Shown here in pieces: positions 7,369 to 21,557 of a DNA stretch of 22,245 nt. The stretch is from an uncultured bacterium (GTDB lineage Bacteria; Actinomycetota; Coriobacteriia; Coriobacteriales; Coriobacteriaceae). Position 1 is the first letter of the stretch, and every line of letters begins with the position of its first letter. A program made the position numbers and the translations under genes. Location: NCBI GenBank assembly GCA_905215115.1, contig CAJMOP010000025.1, forward strand, positions 1 through 22,245, read 5' to 3'. Below the pieces are notes generated by a model. That model saw only the letters and a list, made by a program, of their open reading frames with translations, was not told the DNA's origin and made no database searches.

Positions 7369-7489
7369 GAAGTATGCGGCAAATTCTGGACCCGCCGAGC
7401 GCACCGGGGTTTTGCGATAATAAACCCGCAGGTAGAGCGCTTGAGCATATACGGTGTGGTCGACCCATCAAGATTTTGCCGCATACTTC
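7369..7489. repeat. Second long inverted repeat with nested hairpin
   Basis: Arms at 7369-7387 and 7471-7489 match at 18 of 19 positions when inverted; they include TATGCGGCAAA and TTTGCCGCATA. The 83-nt interior contains a smaller hairpin, GGGTTT (7407-7412) with AAACCC (7422-7427), supported by ACC/GGT outside it. It shares no obvious core with the 7098-7238 element, so it looks like a different repeat family of the same design. The region carries overlapping short open frames but nothing that looks like a gene. Confidence 0.65.
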
Positions 7490-7540
7490 AGGAATGCAGG
7501 CGAATATCGTGCGGTCTAACCGCCCATTTACCGCAAAGAA

Positions 7541-7567
7541 GGCCGCTTCCCCTAGTAGAAAGCGGCC
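7541..7567 (-). terminator. Probable terminator of the anti-sigma-like gene
   Basis: GGCCGCTT (7541-7548) pairs with AAGCGGCC (7560-7567) just downstream of the stop codon at 7575. On the minus strand the stem is followed by TTCTTTG, a short and imperfect T-run, so termination may be moderate. Confidence 0.6.
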
Positions 7568-7574
7568 CCAAATC

Positions 7575-8651
7575 TTACGAATAGACGATGGTAAAGGGTT
7601 CCGACGTTTCGGCGCCCCCTGTTGAAGTGCAGCGTGTGCCTTCGAGCGTTACTGAAACCACTTGGTCGACATCAATCAACTTCGTTGGCACCCAAATGTT
7701 CTCTCCGCTATTGCGTGCCATCGAAACATAGAAATTGTACGCCCCTGCGTCGTCATCTTCGATAATCTGCTCCGATCCATCCTTGTAGCTGACGGTCAGT
7801 TTATGATCAACTGCTTCATAGCCCAGATCATCGATGTGCGTCTGGATGGAAAACGGGCTGATCTCGAGAGGCGAGTCGTCGGAGCGGAGCTCCTTTGTAT
7901 CGACGTGCGCTCCGACGTTAAACTCTGGCGTCGATACCTCGATCACCTTCGCATCCTCACCTTTGCCCTCCGTCCAACTGATATTCCAGGTGACCGCATG
8001 TCGTAAATCTCGATCGCGATTCCAAGATGCAAAGTACATCGTGCCGTTAATGACCGTGTCGCTTGATGTGTCTTTATCAATGGTGCAGCGTGTATCAGCC
8101 CATTCCTCGCCGAAGTTCATGCTGGGTGTACTGACGCCCCCTTCTTCTTCACCATAGAGAACAAGTTCGCCAAGCTCTGCCGCCGGCTTGTAGTAGTTAA
8201 CGCCATTCGGATTGGACAATGAAAACGTCACAGCACCGCAACCGTTCTCGTCGATTGCCATCTCATGAATGTCGAGCGTATAGCCGTTGCCCTCGACGGA
8301 CAGATTGACCTTCTGGACTGCACCCTCCAGGCTTTGGGGCGCGATACCATCACCAAACTCTCTGGTGTAGGTATATTTCGTCCCCGACGAGCCGCCATTT
8401 GTCCAGGTAACGGACTCTCCGTTGCCATGGTTTCCCCAGGCAGAGGCAAAATAACTGGAATTGACAACAGCGTAGGCGACCCCTCCGGTCGCCAGCACTC
8501 CGGCAAGACATCCGATTACGGCAACATACAGAGGCTTCGCGTGACCCTTTCGGCGAAGCGGCTCGCCAGCAGCGGCATAAAGAACACGGTCAGCAAGATC
8601 GCTATCGGCTTGGACGGACTCGAAGGCCTGCTTGATCTGGTTGGATTTCAC
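7575..8651 (-). CDS. Putative membrane-anchored anti-sigma factor (DUF4179-like)
   Basis: The likely role is to hold the adjacent ECF sigma factor at the membrane until an external signal arrives; this is inferred from context and layout. The 358-residue product has a cytoplasmic N-terminus of about 40 residues, one hydrophobic segment (about 41-63, LYVAVIGCLAGVLATGGVAYAVV with charged flanks) and a large beta-rich extracellular part. The part after the membrane segment, with VQKVNLSVEGNGYTLDIHEM, resembles DUF4179 proteins paired with ECF sigma factors. The start is GTG 8651, with AGGAGG 6 nt upstream, and it overlaps the end of the sigma gene by 50 nt. Base composition looks lower in GC than the flanking rpo and ribosomal genes. 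The activating signal and protease are not visible. Confidence 0.7.
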   Translation of the reverse strand: MKSNQIKQAFESVQADSDLADRVLYAAAGEPLRRKGHAKPLYVAVIGCLAGVLATGGVAYAVVNSSYFASAWGNHGNGESVTWTNGGSSGTKYTYTREFGDGIAPQSLEGAVQKVNLSVEGNGYTLDIHEMAIDENGCGAVTFSLSNPNGVNYYKPAAELGELVLYGEEEGGVSTPSMNFGEEWADTRCTIDKDTSSDTVINGTMYFASWNRDRDLRHAVTWNISWTEGKGEDAKVIEVSTPEFNVGAHVDTKELRSDDSPLEISPFSIQTHIDDLGYEAVDHKLTVSYKDGSEQIIEDDDAGAYNFYVSMARNSGENIWVPTKLIDVDQVVSVTLEGTRCTSTGGAETSEPFTIVYS

Positions 8652-9120
8652 GGTCGCCCTCCTCTAGGATGAACTTGAGCTTCGATCTGCCGCGAGCTAA
8701 ACGCGTTCGAACGGTCGCGGCTGGCACATGCAGTAACTCGGCAATTTCTGAAGTCGAGAAGCCCAGATAGTAATAGAGCACGATGGAGATACGGAATCGT
8801 TCCGGAAGCCGCATGACGTCTAATAGGACGGCCTTGGTCTCGTCCTGCGCCGTCAAAAGCGAATCGGTCAGACTTTCAATATCCTCCACGCGCCTCCACG
8901 GCTTTCGAAAGAGAGATTTGCATTCATTGATCGTGACCCGGATGAGCCATCGACGAAGATGCTCCCAGCTTTCAAAATGCGTATCGCTTTTGAGTAACTT
9001 TAGAAAGACGTCTTGAGCGACATCGTCGGCGTCAGCGCGATCACGCAGATACGTCAAGGCGATTCGGAACACGACATCTCGGTGATCCTCGACCGCCTGT
9101 CTAAAAGCTTGTTCTTCCAT
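8602..9120 (-). CDS. ECF-type (group 4) RNA polymerase sigma factor
   Basis: This alternative sigma factor is expected to direct RNA polymerase to a small stress or envelope regulon. The 172-residue product has a sigma2 region (about residues 8-75, with RDRADADDVAQDVFLKLL and the HLRRWLIRVTINECKS segment). After a short linker comes sigma4 (about 105-160, LPERFRISIVLYYYLGFS, then STSEIAELLHVPAATVRTRL). The frame is open to 9312, but ATG 9120 has GGAGGTGATT directly upstream and gives a normal ECF N-terminus. It overlaps the following anti-sigma-like gene by 50 nt, so the two are translationally coupled. A TGAAAC-N17-CGTATC promoter upstream suggests autoregulation. The regulon is unknown. Confidence 0.92.
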   Translation of the reverse strand: MEEQAFRQAVEDHRDVVFRIALTYLRDRADADDVAQDVFLKLLKSDTHFESWEHLRRWLIRVTINECKSLFRKPWRRVEDIESLTDSLLTAQDETKAVLLDVMRLPERFRISIVLYYYLGFSTSEIAELLHVPAATVRTRLARGRSKLKFILEEGDREIQPDQAGLRVRPSR

Positions 9121-9168
9121 AATCACCTCCCGGTGACACTGATGGTTCTTGATGGGGCCCTCACCATA

Positions 9169-9197
9169 GATACGCTTTGACCAAACGGAATGTTTCA
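9169..9197 (-). promoter_or_regulatory. ECF-type promoter of the sigma/anti-sigma pair
   Basis: On the minus strand TGAAAC (9197-9192) and CGTATC (9174-9169) are separated by 17 bp. This closely resembles the promoters used by SigW/SigX/SigM-type ECF factors (a TGAAAC -35 and a CGT-containing -10). It lies about 50 bp upstream of the sigma start codon, so the sigma factor probably drives its own operon. Confidence 0.7.
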
Positions 9198-9216
9198 AAT
9201 TCAAGCAGGAAAAACT

Positions 9217-9241
9217 ACCAAAATAAACCTGTCCTTTTTTG
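9217..9241 (-). repeat. REP-like 25-bp motif, copy B (inverted)
   Basis: Inverted copy of the motif at 7267-7291 with one mismatch. It sits about 100 bp upstream of the sigma gene, outside its promoter, so the pair of motifs encloses promoter, sigma and anti-sigma genes. Confidence 0.6.
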
Positions 9242-9284
9242 CAAGTGATCAACGGAACGCAACAAGTTGAGCATACGCAAGCGA

Positions 9285-9384
9285 GCGGCCCCCAGAGCGT
9301 ACAAGGTGGCATGAAAAAGGCAGGGCATTGACCTTTTGGTCATGCCCTGCCTTTTGAATGACAGATTGTAGCTCTGGGGGCCGC
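9285..9384 (-). terminator. rpoBC terminator nested in a long outer stem
   Basis: The inner hairpin (9315-9355) pairs AAAAGGCAGGGCAT with ATGCCCTGCCTTTT and extends with TGACC/GGTCA around one bulged T. On the minus strand a run of five T follows, a strong intrinsic terminator for rpoC. Around it is a perfect 14-bp outer stem (9285-9298 with 9371-9384), continued inward by TACAA/TTGTA after one bulged base. The hairpin could also act on the plus strand. The outer stem is more than a terminator needs. Confidence 0.88.
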
Positions 9385-9400
9385 GCAGCGACGGAGGTCG

Positions 9401-9422
9401 CCGCCGTTCGTTAGAACGGCGG
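9401..9422. repeat. Perfect hairpin just after the rpoC stop
   Basis: CCGCCGTTC and GAACGGCGG form a 9-bp perfect stem with a GTTA loop, 7 nt beyond the end of rpoC. There is no T-run directly after it on the minus strand. It may protect the rpoBC transcript 3' end or assist the terminator that follows. Confidence 0.55.
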
Positions 9423-9428
9423 AACTAA

Positions 9429-13904
<4,476 letters not shown>

Positions 13905-13910
13905 AGTCAA

Positions 13911-17402
<3,492 letters not shown>

Positions 17403-17439
17403 CAGGTTTTTCCTCCTTCACGGAAATGCTCGGTGGGTT

Positions 17440-17503
17440 GGCGAGGCATGGCTTCGCCAGTTATCGCAACCTAATAGTTTATCAGGTACCGACCGTTGGG
17501 CAA
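17440..17503 (-). promoter_or_regulatory. rpoBC promoter and leader hairpin
   Basis: On the minus strand TTGCCC (17503-17498) and TAAACT (17481-17476) are 16 bp apart, a fair housekeeping promoter with a start near 17469. The leader of about 67 nt includes a GGCGA/TCGCC hairpin at 17440-17458. The terminator of galU just upstream makes a separate rpoB promoter necessary. Confidence 0.5.
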
Positions 17504-17580
17504 GAAAAGCCTTGACGCGATTGAGTTTTTGGAGTAGCAAAGTTTTTCGACAGAAAACACGCAGGTAGATGTATGTGTAT

Positions 17581-17610
17581 CGAACATCTGTTCATATATT
17601 TTCTGTGAAC
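17581..17610. promoter_or_regulatory. GAACA/TGTTC dyads upstream of rpoB (LexA-box-like)
   Basis: CGAACATCTGTTCA resembles the Gram-positive LexA operator CGAACRNRYGTTCG, with two departures. A second dyad, CTGTTCA with TGAACAG spaced by 11 bp, shares the right half. It lies between the galU terminator and the predicted rpoB promoter. No SOS gene is nearby, so a LexA role is only a suggestion. Confidence 0.3.
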
Positions 17611-17641
17611 AGAGAGCCGGCAATCGCAGCTCTTATAAAAA

Positions 17642-17669
17642 ACGGGCGCGAACCGAAGTCCGCGCCCGT
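17642..17669 (-). terminator. galU terminator
   Basis: ACGGGCGCG (17642-17650) pairs perfectly with CGCGCCCGT (17661-17669). On the minus strand TTTTTTATAA follows directly. It is an intrinsic terminator about 20 bp after the galU stop. Confidence 0.92.
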
Positions 17670-17689
17670 AAATGTCGATGCCCGAAGGC

Positions 17690-18598
17690 TTACTTGCGCA
17701 TCAATCCGCCGCGCTCGTCGATAGCGTCCCAGAAGGCATCGGCAAAGCGGGGGTCGCTTGCAGCCATGAGGGCGTTGGTGGCCATCCAGCCAGAGGGAGT
17801 GCCGGTGTCGTAGCCCGACAGCGGGTCGATGACGACCGCATACATGGCCTCGCGGTCGAGCGAACGGGCCATGGCGTCGGTGAGCTGGATCTCGCCGCCC
17901 TTGCCGGCCTGCTGATCTGCCAGCAGGTCCATGACCAGCGGGCTCAGCAGGTAGCGACCGACGATGTACAGGTTGGACGGAGCAGCCTCGGGAGCGGGCT
18001 TCTCAACCAGACCGCCGATACGCCAGACAGCGCCCGGCTCGGCATCGGCAACGTCCTCGGCGCCCTCGAGCGAACCGACGCGCTCGCCGGCGATAACGCC
18101 GTAGCGGCTGACTTCCTCGGGCGAGCAAGCAGCGACGGCGATAACCGAAGCGCCACCGTGCTCCTTGGAAACGGCGAGCATCTTGTCGCAGATATCGCGG
18201 TTAGGCACAACGTAGTCGCCCAGAAGAACCAGGAAGTTCTCCCCTGCCACGGCGTCGGCAGCAGAGCGAATAGCATGGCCGAGGCCCTTGGGCTCGTACT
18301 GATAACGGAAGTCGACCGGCATACCGCCAGCGTGGGCGACGGCATCGGCATAGGCGTTCTTGCCGCGCTCGCGCAGCAGGTTCTCGAGCGAACGGTCGGG
18401 CTGGAAGTAGTTCAGCAGCTCGGGCTTGCCGGGAGAAGTAACGATGATGGCGTCGTCGACCTCCTCGGGGTCGAGTGCCTCCTCGACGACGTACTGAATG
18501 ACGGGCTTGTCGAGCACCGGCAGCATCTCTTTGGGCGTGCACTTGGTGCCAGGCAGAAAACGCGTGCCAAGACCGGCGGCGGGGATGATTGCCTTCAT
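17690..18598 (-). CDS. galU: UTP-glucose-1-phosphate uridylyltransferase
   Basis: GalU makes UDP-glucose from UTP and glucose-1-phosphate, feeding cell-envelope polysaccharides, glycolipids and galactose metabolism. The 302-residue product starts MKAIIPAAGLGTRFLPGTK, the nucleotidyltransferase signature. It continues with KEMLPVLDKPVIQYVVEEA, the GLGHAI segment, LLGDYV, GGLVEKP and GEIQLTDAM, all in the order expected for GalU. The frame is open to 18682, but ATG 18598 fits the family start and has AAAGGA about 12 nt upstream. It has its own promoter and terminator. Its place between rplL and rpoB is unusual, since rplJL-rpoBC is normally one operon; it may be a later insertion. Confidence 0.95.
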   Translation of the reverse strand: MKAIIPAAGLGTRFLPGTKCTPKEMLPVLDKPVIQYVVEEALDPEEVDDAIIVTSPGKPELLNYFQPDRSLENLLRERGKNAYADAVAHAGGMPVDFRYQYEPKGLGHAIRSAADAVAGENFLVLLGDYVVPNRDICDKMLAVSKEHGGASVIAVAACSPEEVSRYGVIAGERVGSLEGAEDVADAEPGAVWRIGGLVEKPAPEAAPSNLYIVGRYLLSPLVMDLLADQQAGKGGEIQLTDAMARSLDREAMYAVVIDPLSGYDTGTPSGWMATNALMAASDPRFADAFWDAIDERGGLMRK

Positions 18599-18694
18599 GT
18601 TATTCAAAGATCCTTTCGCAGGCGCAAAAGCGCCCCATGCGTGCGGCACACAGCCGCAGACCAAATTGCGATACCCAAGCATCTTACCGCTGGA

Positions 18695-18722
18695 ACTATA
18701 TGTCGCTACAAGGCAGAGACAA
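18695..18722 (-). promoter_or_regulatory. galU promoter
   Basis: On the minus strand TTGTCT (18722-18717) and TATAGT (18700-18695) are 16 bp apart. Transcription would start near 18688, giving a leader of about 90 nt. The leader contains two small hairpins, TGCGGC/GCCGCA (18642-18658) and GGCGC/GCGCC (18621-18634), just upstream of the ribosome binding site. Confidence 0.55.
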
Positions 18723-18856
18723 TTCTTCAGCAGGTCAACGCAAATTATTGCTCGAATGGTGCAATTTTATTGCCCAACGGCAGGGCACCCGATACGACGC
18801 AAATCACAGAACATGGCAGTTTGAGCAACCGATGCCGAGGGACCGAAAAACAAAAA

Positions 18857-18885
18857 AGACGGGGCTCGCAATGCGAACCCCGTCT
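18857..18885 (-). terminator. rplJ-rplL terminator
   Basis: AGACGGGG (18857-18864) pairs with CCCCGTCT (18878-18885), with an inner TCGC/GCGA stem. On the minus strand TTTTTTGTTTTT follows. It is a strong intrinsic terminator that ends the rplJL transcript before galU. Confidence 0.93.
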
Positions 18886-18912
18886 GCAAAGAAATCTGGC
18901 GAGAAAGCCTGA

Positions 18913-19290
18913 TTACTTGAGGGTGACAGCAGCGCCAGCAGCCTCGAGCTTCTCCTTGGCAGCCTCGGCGTCCTCCTTCTTGGCACCCTCGAGAACAGCC
19001 TTGGGAGCGCCCTCGACGACCTCCTTGGCCTCCTTCAGGCCAAGGTTGGTGAGCTCACGGACGGCCTTGATGACCTGGATCTTGTTGTCGCCGAAGCCCT
19101 CGAGCACGACGTCAAACTCGGTCTTCTCCTCGGCCTCAGCAGCGCCAGCAGCGGGAGCGGCGACAACAGCGGCAGGAGCAGCGGCGGAAACGCCGAAGGT
19201 GTCCTCGATAGCCTTAACGAGCTCGGAAGCCTCGAGAAGGGTCATTTCCTTAAGAGCATCGATGATCTCATCGGTGGTAAGCTTAGCCAT
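18913..19290 (-). CDS. rplL: 50S ribosomal protein L7/L12
   Basis: L7/L12 forms the flexible stalk that recruits translation GTPases such as EF-G. The 125-residue product has an N-terminal dimerisation domain (MAKLTTDEIIDALKEMTLLE), an Ala/Pro-rich hinge (about 47-62) and the C-terminal domain with EKTEFDVVLEGF, IQVIKAVRELTNLGLKEAK and VEGAPKAVLEGAKKEDA. ATG 19290 follows AAAGGAC with a 6-nt gap; an upstream extension to 19323 in the same frame is unlikely. It lies about 100 bp after rplJ, with small hairpins between, and is followed by a terminator. Confidence 0.98.
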   Translation of the reverse strand: MAKLTTDEIIDALKEMTLLEASELVKAIEDTFGVSAAAPAAVVAAPAAGAAEAEEKTEFDVVLEGFGDNKIQVIKAVRELTNLGLKEAKEVVEGAPKAVLEGAKKEDAEAAKEKLEAAGAAVTLK

Positions 19291-19341
19291 TTCTAAGTCC
19301 TTTCGGTTTCCGTGTCTGTGCACGGAGATCAGTTAAAACAC

Positions 19342-19374
19342 GGCGCGAATGCGCCAGGGGTGCGGCGTTGCCGC
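19342..19374 (-). promoter_or_regulatory. Hairpins between rplJ and rplL (possible partial attenuator)
   Basis: Two small stems, GGCGC/GCGCC (19342-19355) and GCGGC/GCCGC (19362-19374), lie in the 102-bp gap between rplJ and rplL. On the minus strand GTGTTTTAA follows the first. L12 is needed in several copies per L10, so these may process or tune the message, but this is inferred. Confidence 0.35.
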
Positions 19375-19392
19375 CGCGGGTGAAAACAGCGA

Positions 19393-19914
19393 CTAGGCTG
19401 CCTTCTGCTCGGAGACCTGCTGGATCGAACGAGCGAGACCAGAGGAAACGCCGTTGACGCAGACAGCGATGTCGCGAGCGAAACCGGAGATGAGACCGGC
19501 GATCTGGCCGAGAAGCTGATCCTTGGTGGGCAGCTCGGCGATAGCCTTAACATCATCAGCGGAAACGGCCTTGCCGTCGGAGATACCGCCCTTGATCTCA
19601 AGGACGCCCTTGGACTTAGCAGAGAAGTCCTTAAGGGCCTTAGCGGCCTCGACCGGCTCGGACTCGTAGAACACATAAGCGACGGGGCCGGCGAGGATCT
19701 CGTCGAGCTCGGGCTGCTCCTGGTTCTTGAGAGCGATCTTGACCAGGTTGTTCTTGTAGACCTTCATCTCGGCGCCGCACTCGCGAAGCTGATGACGCAG
19801 CTCCTGAGCCTGCTTAACCGTCAGACCGTTGTAGTTGACGACGAACAGACCGGCGTTCTCGGCGATACGGGACTCGATCTCTGCAACCTTGTCGATTTTG
19901 TACTGCTGGGGCAT
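19393..19914 (-). CDS. rplJ: 50S ribosomal protein L10
   Basis: L10 anchors the L7/L12 dimers to 23S rRNA at the stalk base, and in many bacteria the L10-L12 complex represses its own operon by binding the leader. The 173-residue product has the family LFVVNYNGLTVKQAQELR, KVYKNNLVKIAL and GPVAYVFYE segments, with a C-terminal helical part that binds L12. ATG 19914 has AGGAGGTG 6 nt upstream. The leader contains an L10-type element and attenuator. rplK and rplA, usually just upstream, are absent from this window; an aminotransferase is found instead. Confidence 0.97.
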   Translation of the reverse strand: MPQQYKIDKVAEIESRIAENAGLFVVNYNGLTVKQAQELRHQLRECGAEMKVYKNNLVKIALKNQEQPELDEILAGPVAYVFYESEPVEAAKALKDFSAKSKGVLEIKGGISDGKAVSADDVKAIAELPTKDQLLGQIAGLISGFARDIAVCVNGVSSGLARSIQQVSEQKAA

Positions 19915-19978
19915 GAATTACACCTCCTCGAATTCTTTCCGGGCACGGTCCGCCACAAGGACGTGACGGGGGCATGTC

Positions 19979-20016
19979 CAAAAAGAAAGCCCCCGCGCTG
20001 CATGAGCGACGGGGGC
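19979..20016 (-). terminator. Attenuator in the rplJ leader
   Basis: GCCCCC (19989-19994) pairs with GGGGGC (20011-20016), with a further CGCT/AGCG inner stem. On the minus strand TTTCTTTTT follows. It lies 65 nt before rplJ and after the L10-binding region, so it is placed to stop transcription within the leader. Confidence 0.85.
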
Positions 20017-20124
20017 GAGAAGACATATCTACTCGACCACCTCGGCTGGCGGGATATCCCATTAAGCTCGCGGGCGATGCCCGTTTGCACCGGCTGTCTC
20101 TGGCAGCGGATTCGTGCGTGAACC
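20017..20124 (-). ncRNA. L10 leader (ribosomal protein autoregulatory element)
   Basis: The minus-strand leader of rplJ contains GAGACAGCCGGTGCAAACGGG and later GATATCCCGCCAGCCGAGG. The latter resembles the conserved CCGCCGAGG-type kink-turn region of L10 leaders. With the downstream attenuator this suggests that L10 (with L12) controls transcript completion. The boundaries are approximate and set by the predicted promoter and attenuator; a covariance-model match was not run. Confidence 0.7.
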
Positions 20125-20130
20125 GAAAGT

Positions 20131-20159
20131 ATTATGGCGGGGACCCCGGCGTCGGTCAA
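20131..20159 (-). promoter_or_regulatory. rplJ-rplL promoter
   Basis: On the minus strand TTGACC (20159-20154) and CATAAT (20136-20131) are separated by exactly 17 bp, with a start near 20124. The -35 box lies inside the left outer arm of the 20148-20370 hairpin repeat, so cruciform formation or loss of that repeat could affect this promoter. Confidence 0.65.
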
Positions 20160-20370
20160 CGGAAATCCGGGCTGCACACAATTCCACCATCCGGCACGCT
20201 CCGCCGAAGGCCAGGCGCAAGGTTTTCGTTCGGTCAAGTCCTGGCTCGCACGAAGAGCACATTAAGTGCTCTTCGGCTCGTGCGGAATCTACGAAAACCT
20301 TGCGCCTGGCCTTCGACGGCGCGTGCCTGCGTTGACTTTGGGGCAGCCCGGTTTTACGTTGGCTGACGCC
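20148..20370. repeat. Intergenic hairpin repeat with conserved core, copy 2
   Basis: This element is almost wholly self-complementary. The outer arms 20148-20175 and 20343-20370 match at 24 of 28 positions. The inner arms 20191-20229 and 20291-20329 match at 36 of 39. The core at 20237-20287 reads AGTCCTG, 12 nt, AGCACATTAAGTGCT, 8 nt, CGTGCGGAA, exactly as in the copy at 7144-7194. The central hairpin is extended by CGAAG/CTTCG, whereas copy 1 uses GGAA/TTCC. It occupies the space between the aminotransferase and the rplJ promoter. Short open frames over it are not believable genes. Confidence 0.88.
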
Positions 20371-20420
20371 CCCACTCATAATGCTTGGGTCGGTGGGCTG
20401 ATATGTTGCGTCCCTGATGG

Positions 20421-21557
20421 CTACAAGGTTGAAAGGAAGGTGGACAGGCGGCGGAGGCCTTCGTCCAGGTCTTTATCGGAAACGCAATAGCTGAGGCGGA
20501 CGTGGCCTTCGGTTCCGAAGCAGTTTCCGGGAACTAGGGCAACGTTGGCCTCTTTGATGGCTTTGATGCAGAAGTCTTCGCTGGTTAGGCCGAACTTTTT
20601 GATGCTCGGGAAAGTGTAGAAGGCTCCTGCGGGCTCTACTACGTCGAGGCCCATGGCGTATAAGGCTGCGAGGACGCGTTCGCGGCGGGCTCGGTAGACT
20701 TTGAGCATGGGGGTTGGGTCGACGGTCAGGGCTCGGGCTGCGGCGTCCATTTCGAAGGAGACAGCACTCGATACTAAGTATTGGTGAGCCTTTGCGATCT
20801 CGGCGATGACGGGGGCTGCCGCTGCGAGCCAGCCCAAGCGCCAGCCGGTCATGGCCCAGGGCTTGGAGAAGCTCTCGATGACCACCGTCTGGTCGCGCAG
20901 CTCCGGGTGGCGCTGGGCAAAGCGCTCGTAGCCATCCACATAGACCAGACGGTTGTATACGTCGTCGCAGACTACGTAGATGCCCGCCTGCTCTGCCACG
21001 CGCGCCACGGCGTCGAGCGACGCCGTGTTGAGGATGCAGCCCGTAGGATTGTTGGGCGAGCAGATGACGATGGCCTTGGTCGCCGGGGTCACACAGGCGC
21101 GAAGCGCATCCTCGTCAATCTGGAATTGCGCAGGCTCCGTATCCAAAAAGACAGCCTTGGCGTGATTGGCCACGACGATGCTCTCGTACAGGCCAAAGGC
21201 CGGCGTGGGGATGATGACCTCGTCGCCGGGGTTGAGCATAGCCATAAATGTTGCCGACAGTGCCTCGGTCGCGCCGTCGGTCAGGATGACCTCATCGGCG
21301 GAAAACGCCAGGCCCGCGTCATCCATATATTCGGACAGTGCATCACGCAGGGCGGGGCGACCGTTGTTGGGCGGATAGTGCGTGTCACCGCGGTCCAGCG
21401 CGGCGGTCACCTCGGCGCTAATCACATCGGGCGTGGGAAAATCGGGCTCGCCAAGCGCGAGCGCGATGCACCCCGGGTGCTGAGCGGCGAGCGCATTGAT
21501 CCGGCGGATGCCGGAGGGCTTGAGGCCGGCGAGCGATGTGTTCATGGGCAGACGCAT
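20421..21557 (-). CDS. PLP-dependent class I/II aminotransferase
   Basis: This fold-type I aminotransferase moves amino groups between an amino acid and a keto acid; an aspartate- or aromatic-type substrate is plausible but cannot be read from the sequence. The 378-residue product has the signatures of the family: LALGEPDFPTP (substrate region), TDGATEAL, NNPTG, the VVCDDVYNRLV stretch and SFSKPWAMTGWRLGW with the PLP lysine at about Lys232. Arg in GHVRLSYC near the C-terminus is the usual carboxylate-binding arginine. The frame is open to 21683, but ATG 21557 has GAGGAG close upstream. A second ATG at 21545 is less well spaced. It is divergent from the partial gene on the plus strand. No clear terminator follows it; the hairpin repeat begins about 50 bp on. 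Confidence 0.9.
   Translation of the reverse strand: MRLPMNTSLAGLKPSGIRRINALAAQHPGCIALALGEPDFPTPDVISAEVTAALDRGDTHYPPNNGRPALRDALSEYMDDAGLAFSADEVILTDGATEALSATFMAMLNPGDEVIIPTPAFGLYESIVVANHAKAVFLDTEPAQFQIDEDALRACVTPATKAIVICSPNNPTGCILNTASLDAVARVAEQAGIYVVCDDVYNRLVYVDGYERFAQRHPELRDQTVVIESFSKPWAMTGWRLGWLAAAAPVIAEIAKAHQYLVSSAVSFEMDAAARALTVDPTPMLKVYRARRERVLAALYAMGLDVVEPAGAFYTFPSIKKFGLTSEDFCIKAIKEANVALVPGNCFGTEGHVRLSYCVSDKDLDEGLRRLSTFLSTL

Noticed and set aside
7140..7484. Short open frames on both strands in the rpsL upstream gap
   Set aside because: They run through inverted repeats, have no ribosome binding site and resemble no family. The sequence is explained by the hairpin elements.
7098..7489. 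CRISPR array in the repeat-rich gap
   Set aside because: The repeats are single inverted pairs, not direct repeats with regular spacers, and no cas gene is present.
9121..9312. N-terminal extension of the sigma factor to 9312
   Set aside because: It would translate through the REP-like motif and the ECF promoter. ATG 9120 has a strong ribosome binding site.
19974..20379. Short open frames over the rplJ leader and hairpin repeat
   Set aside because: They cross the promoter, L10 leader, attenuator and self-complementary repeat, so coding is implausible.
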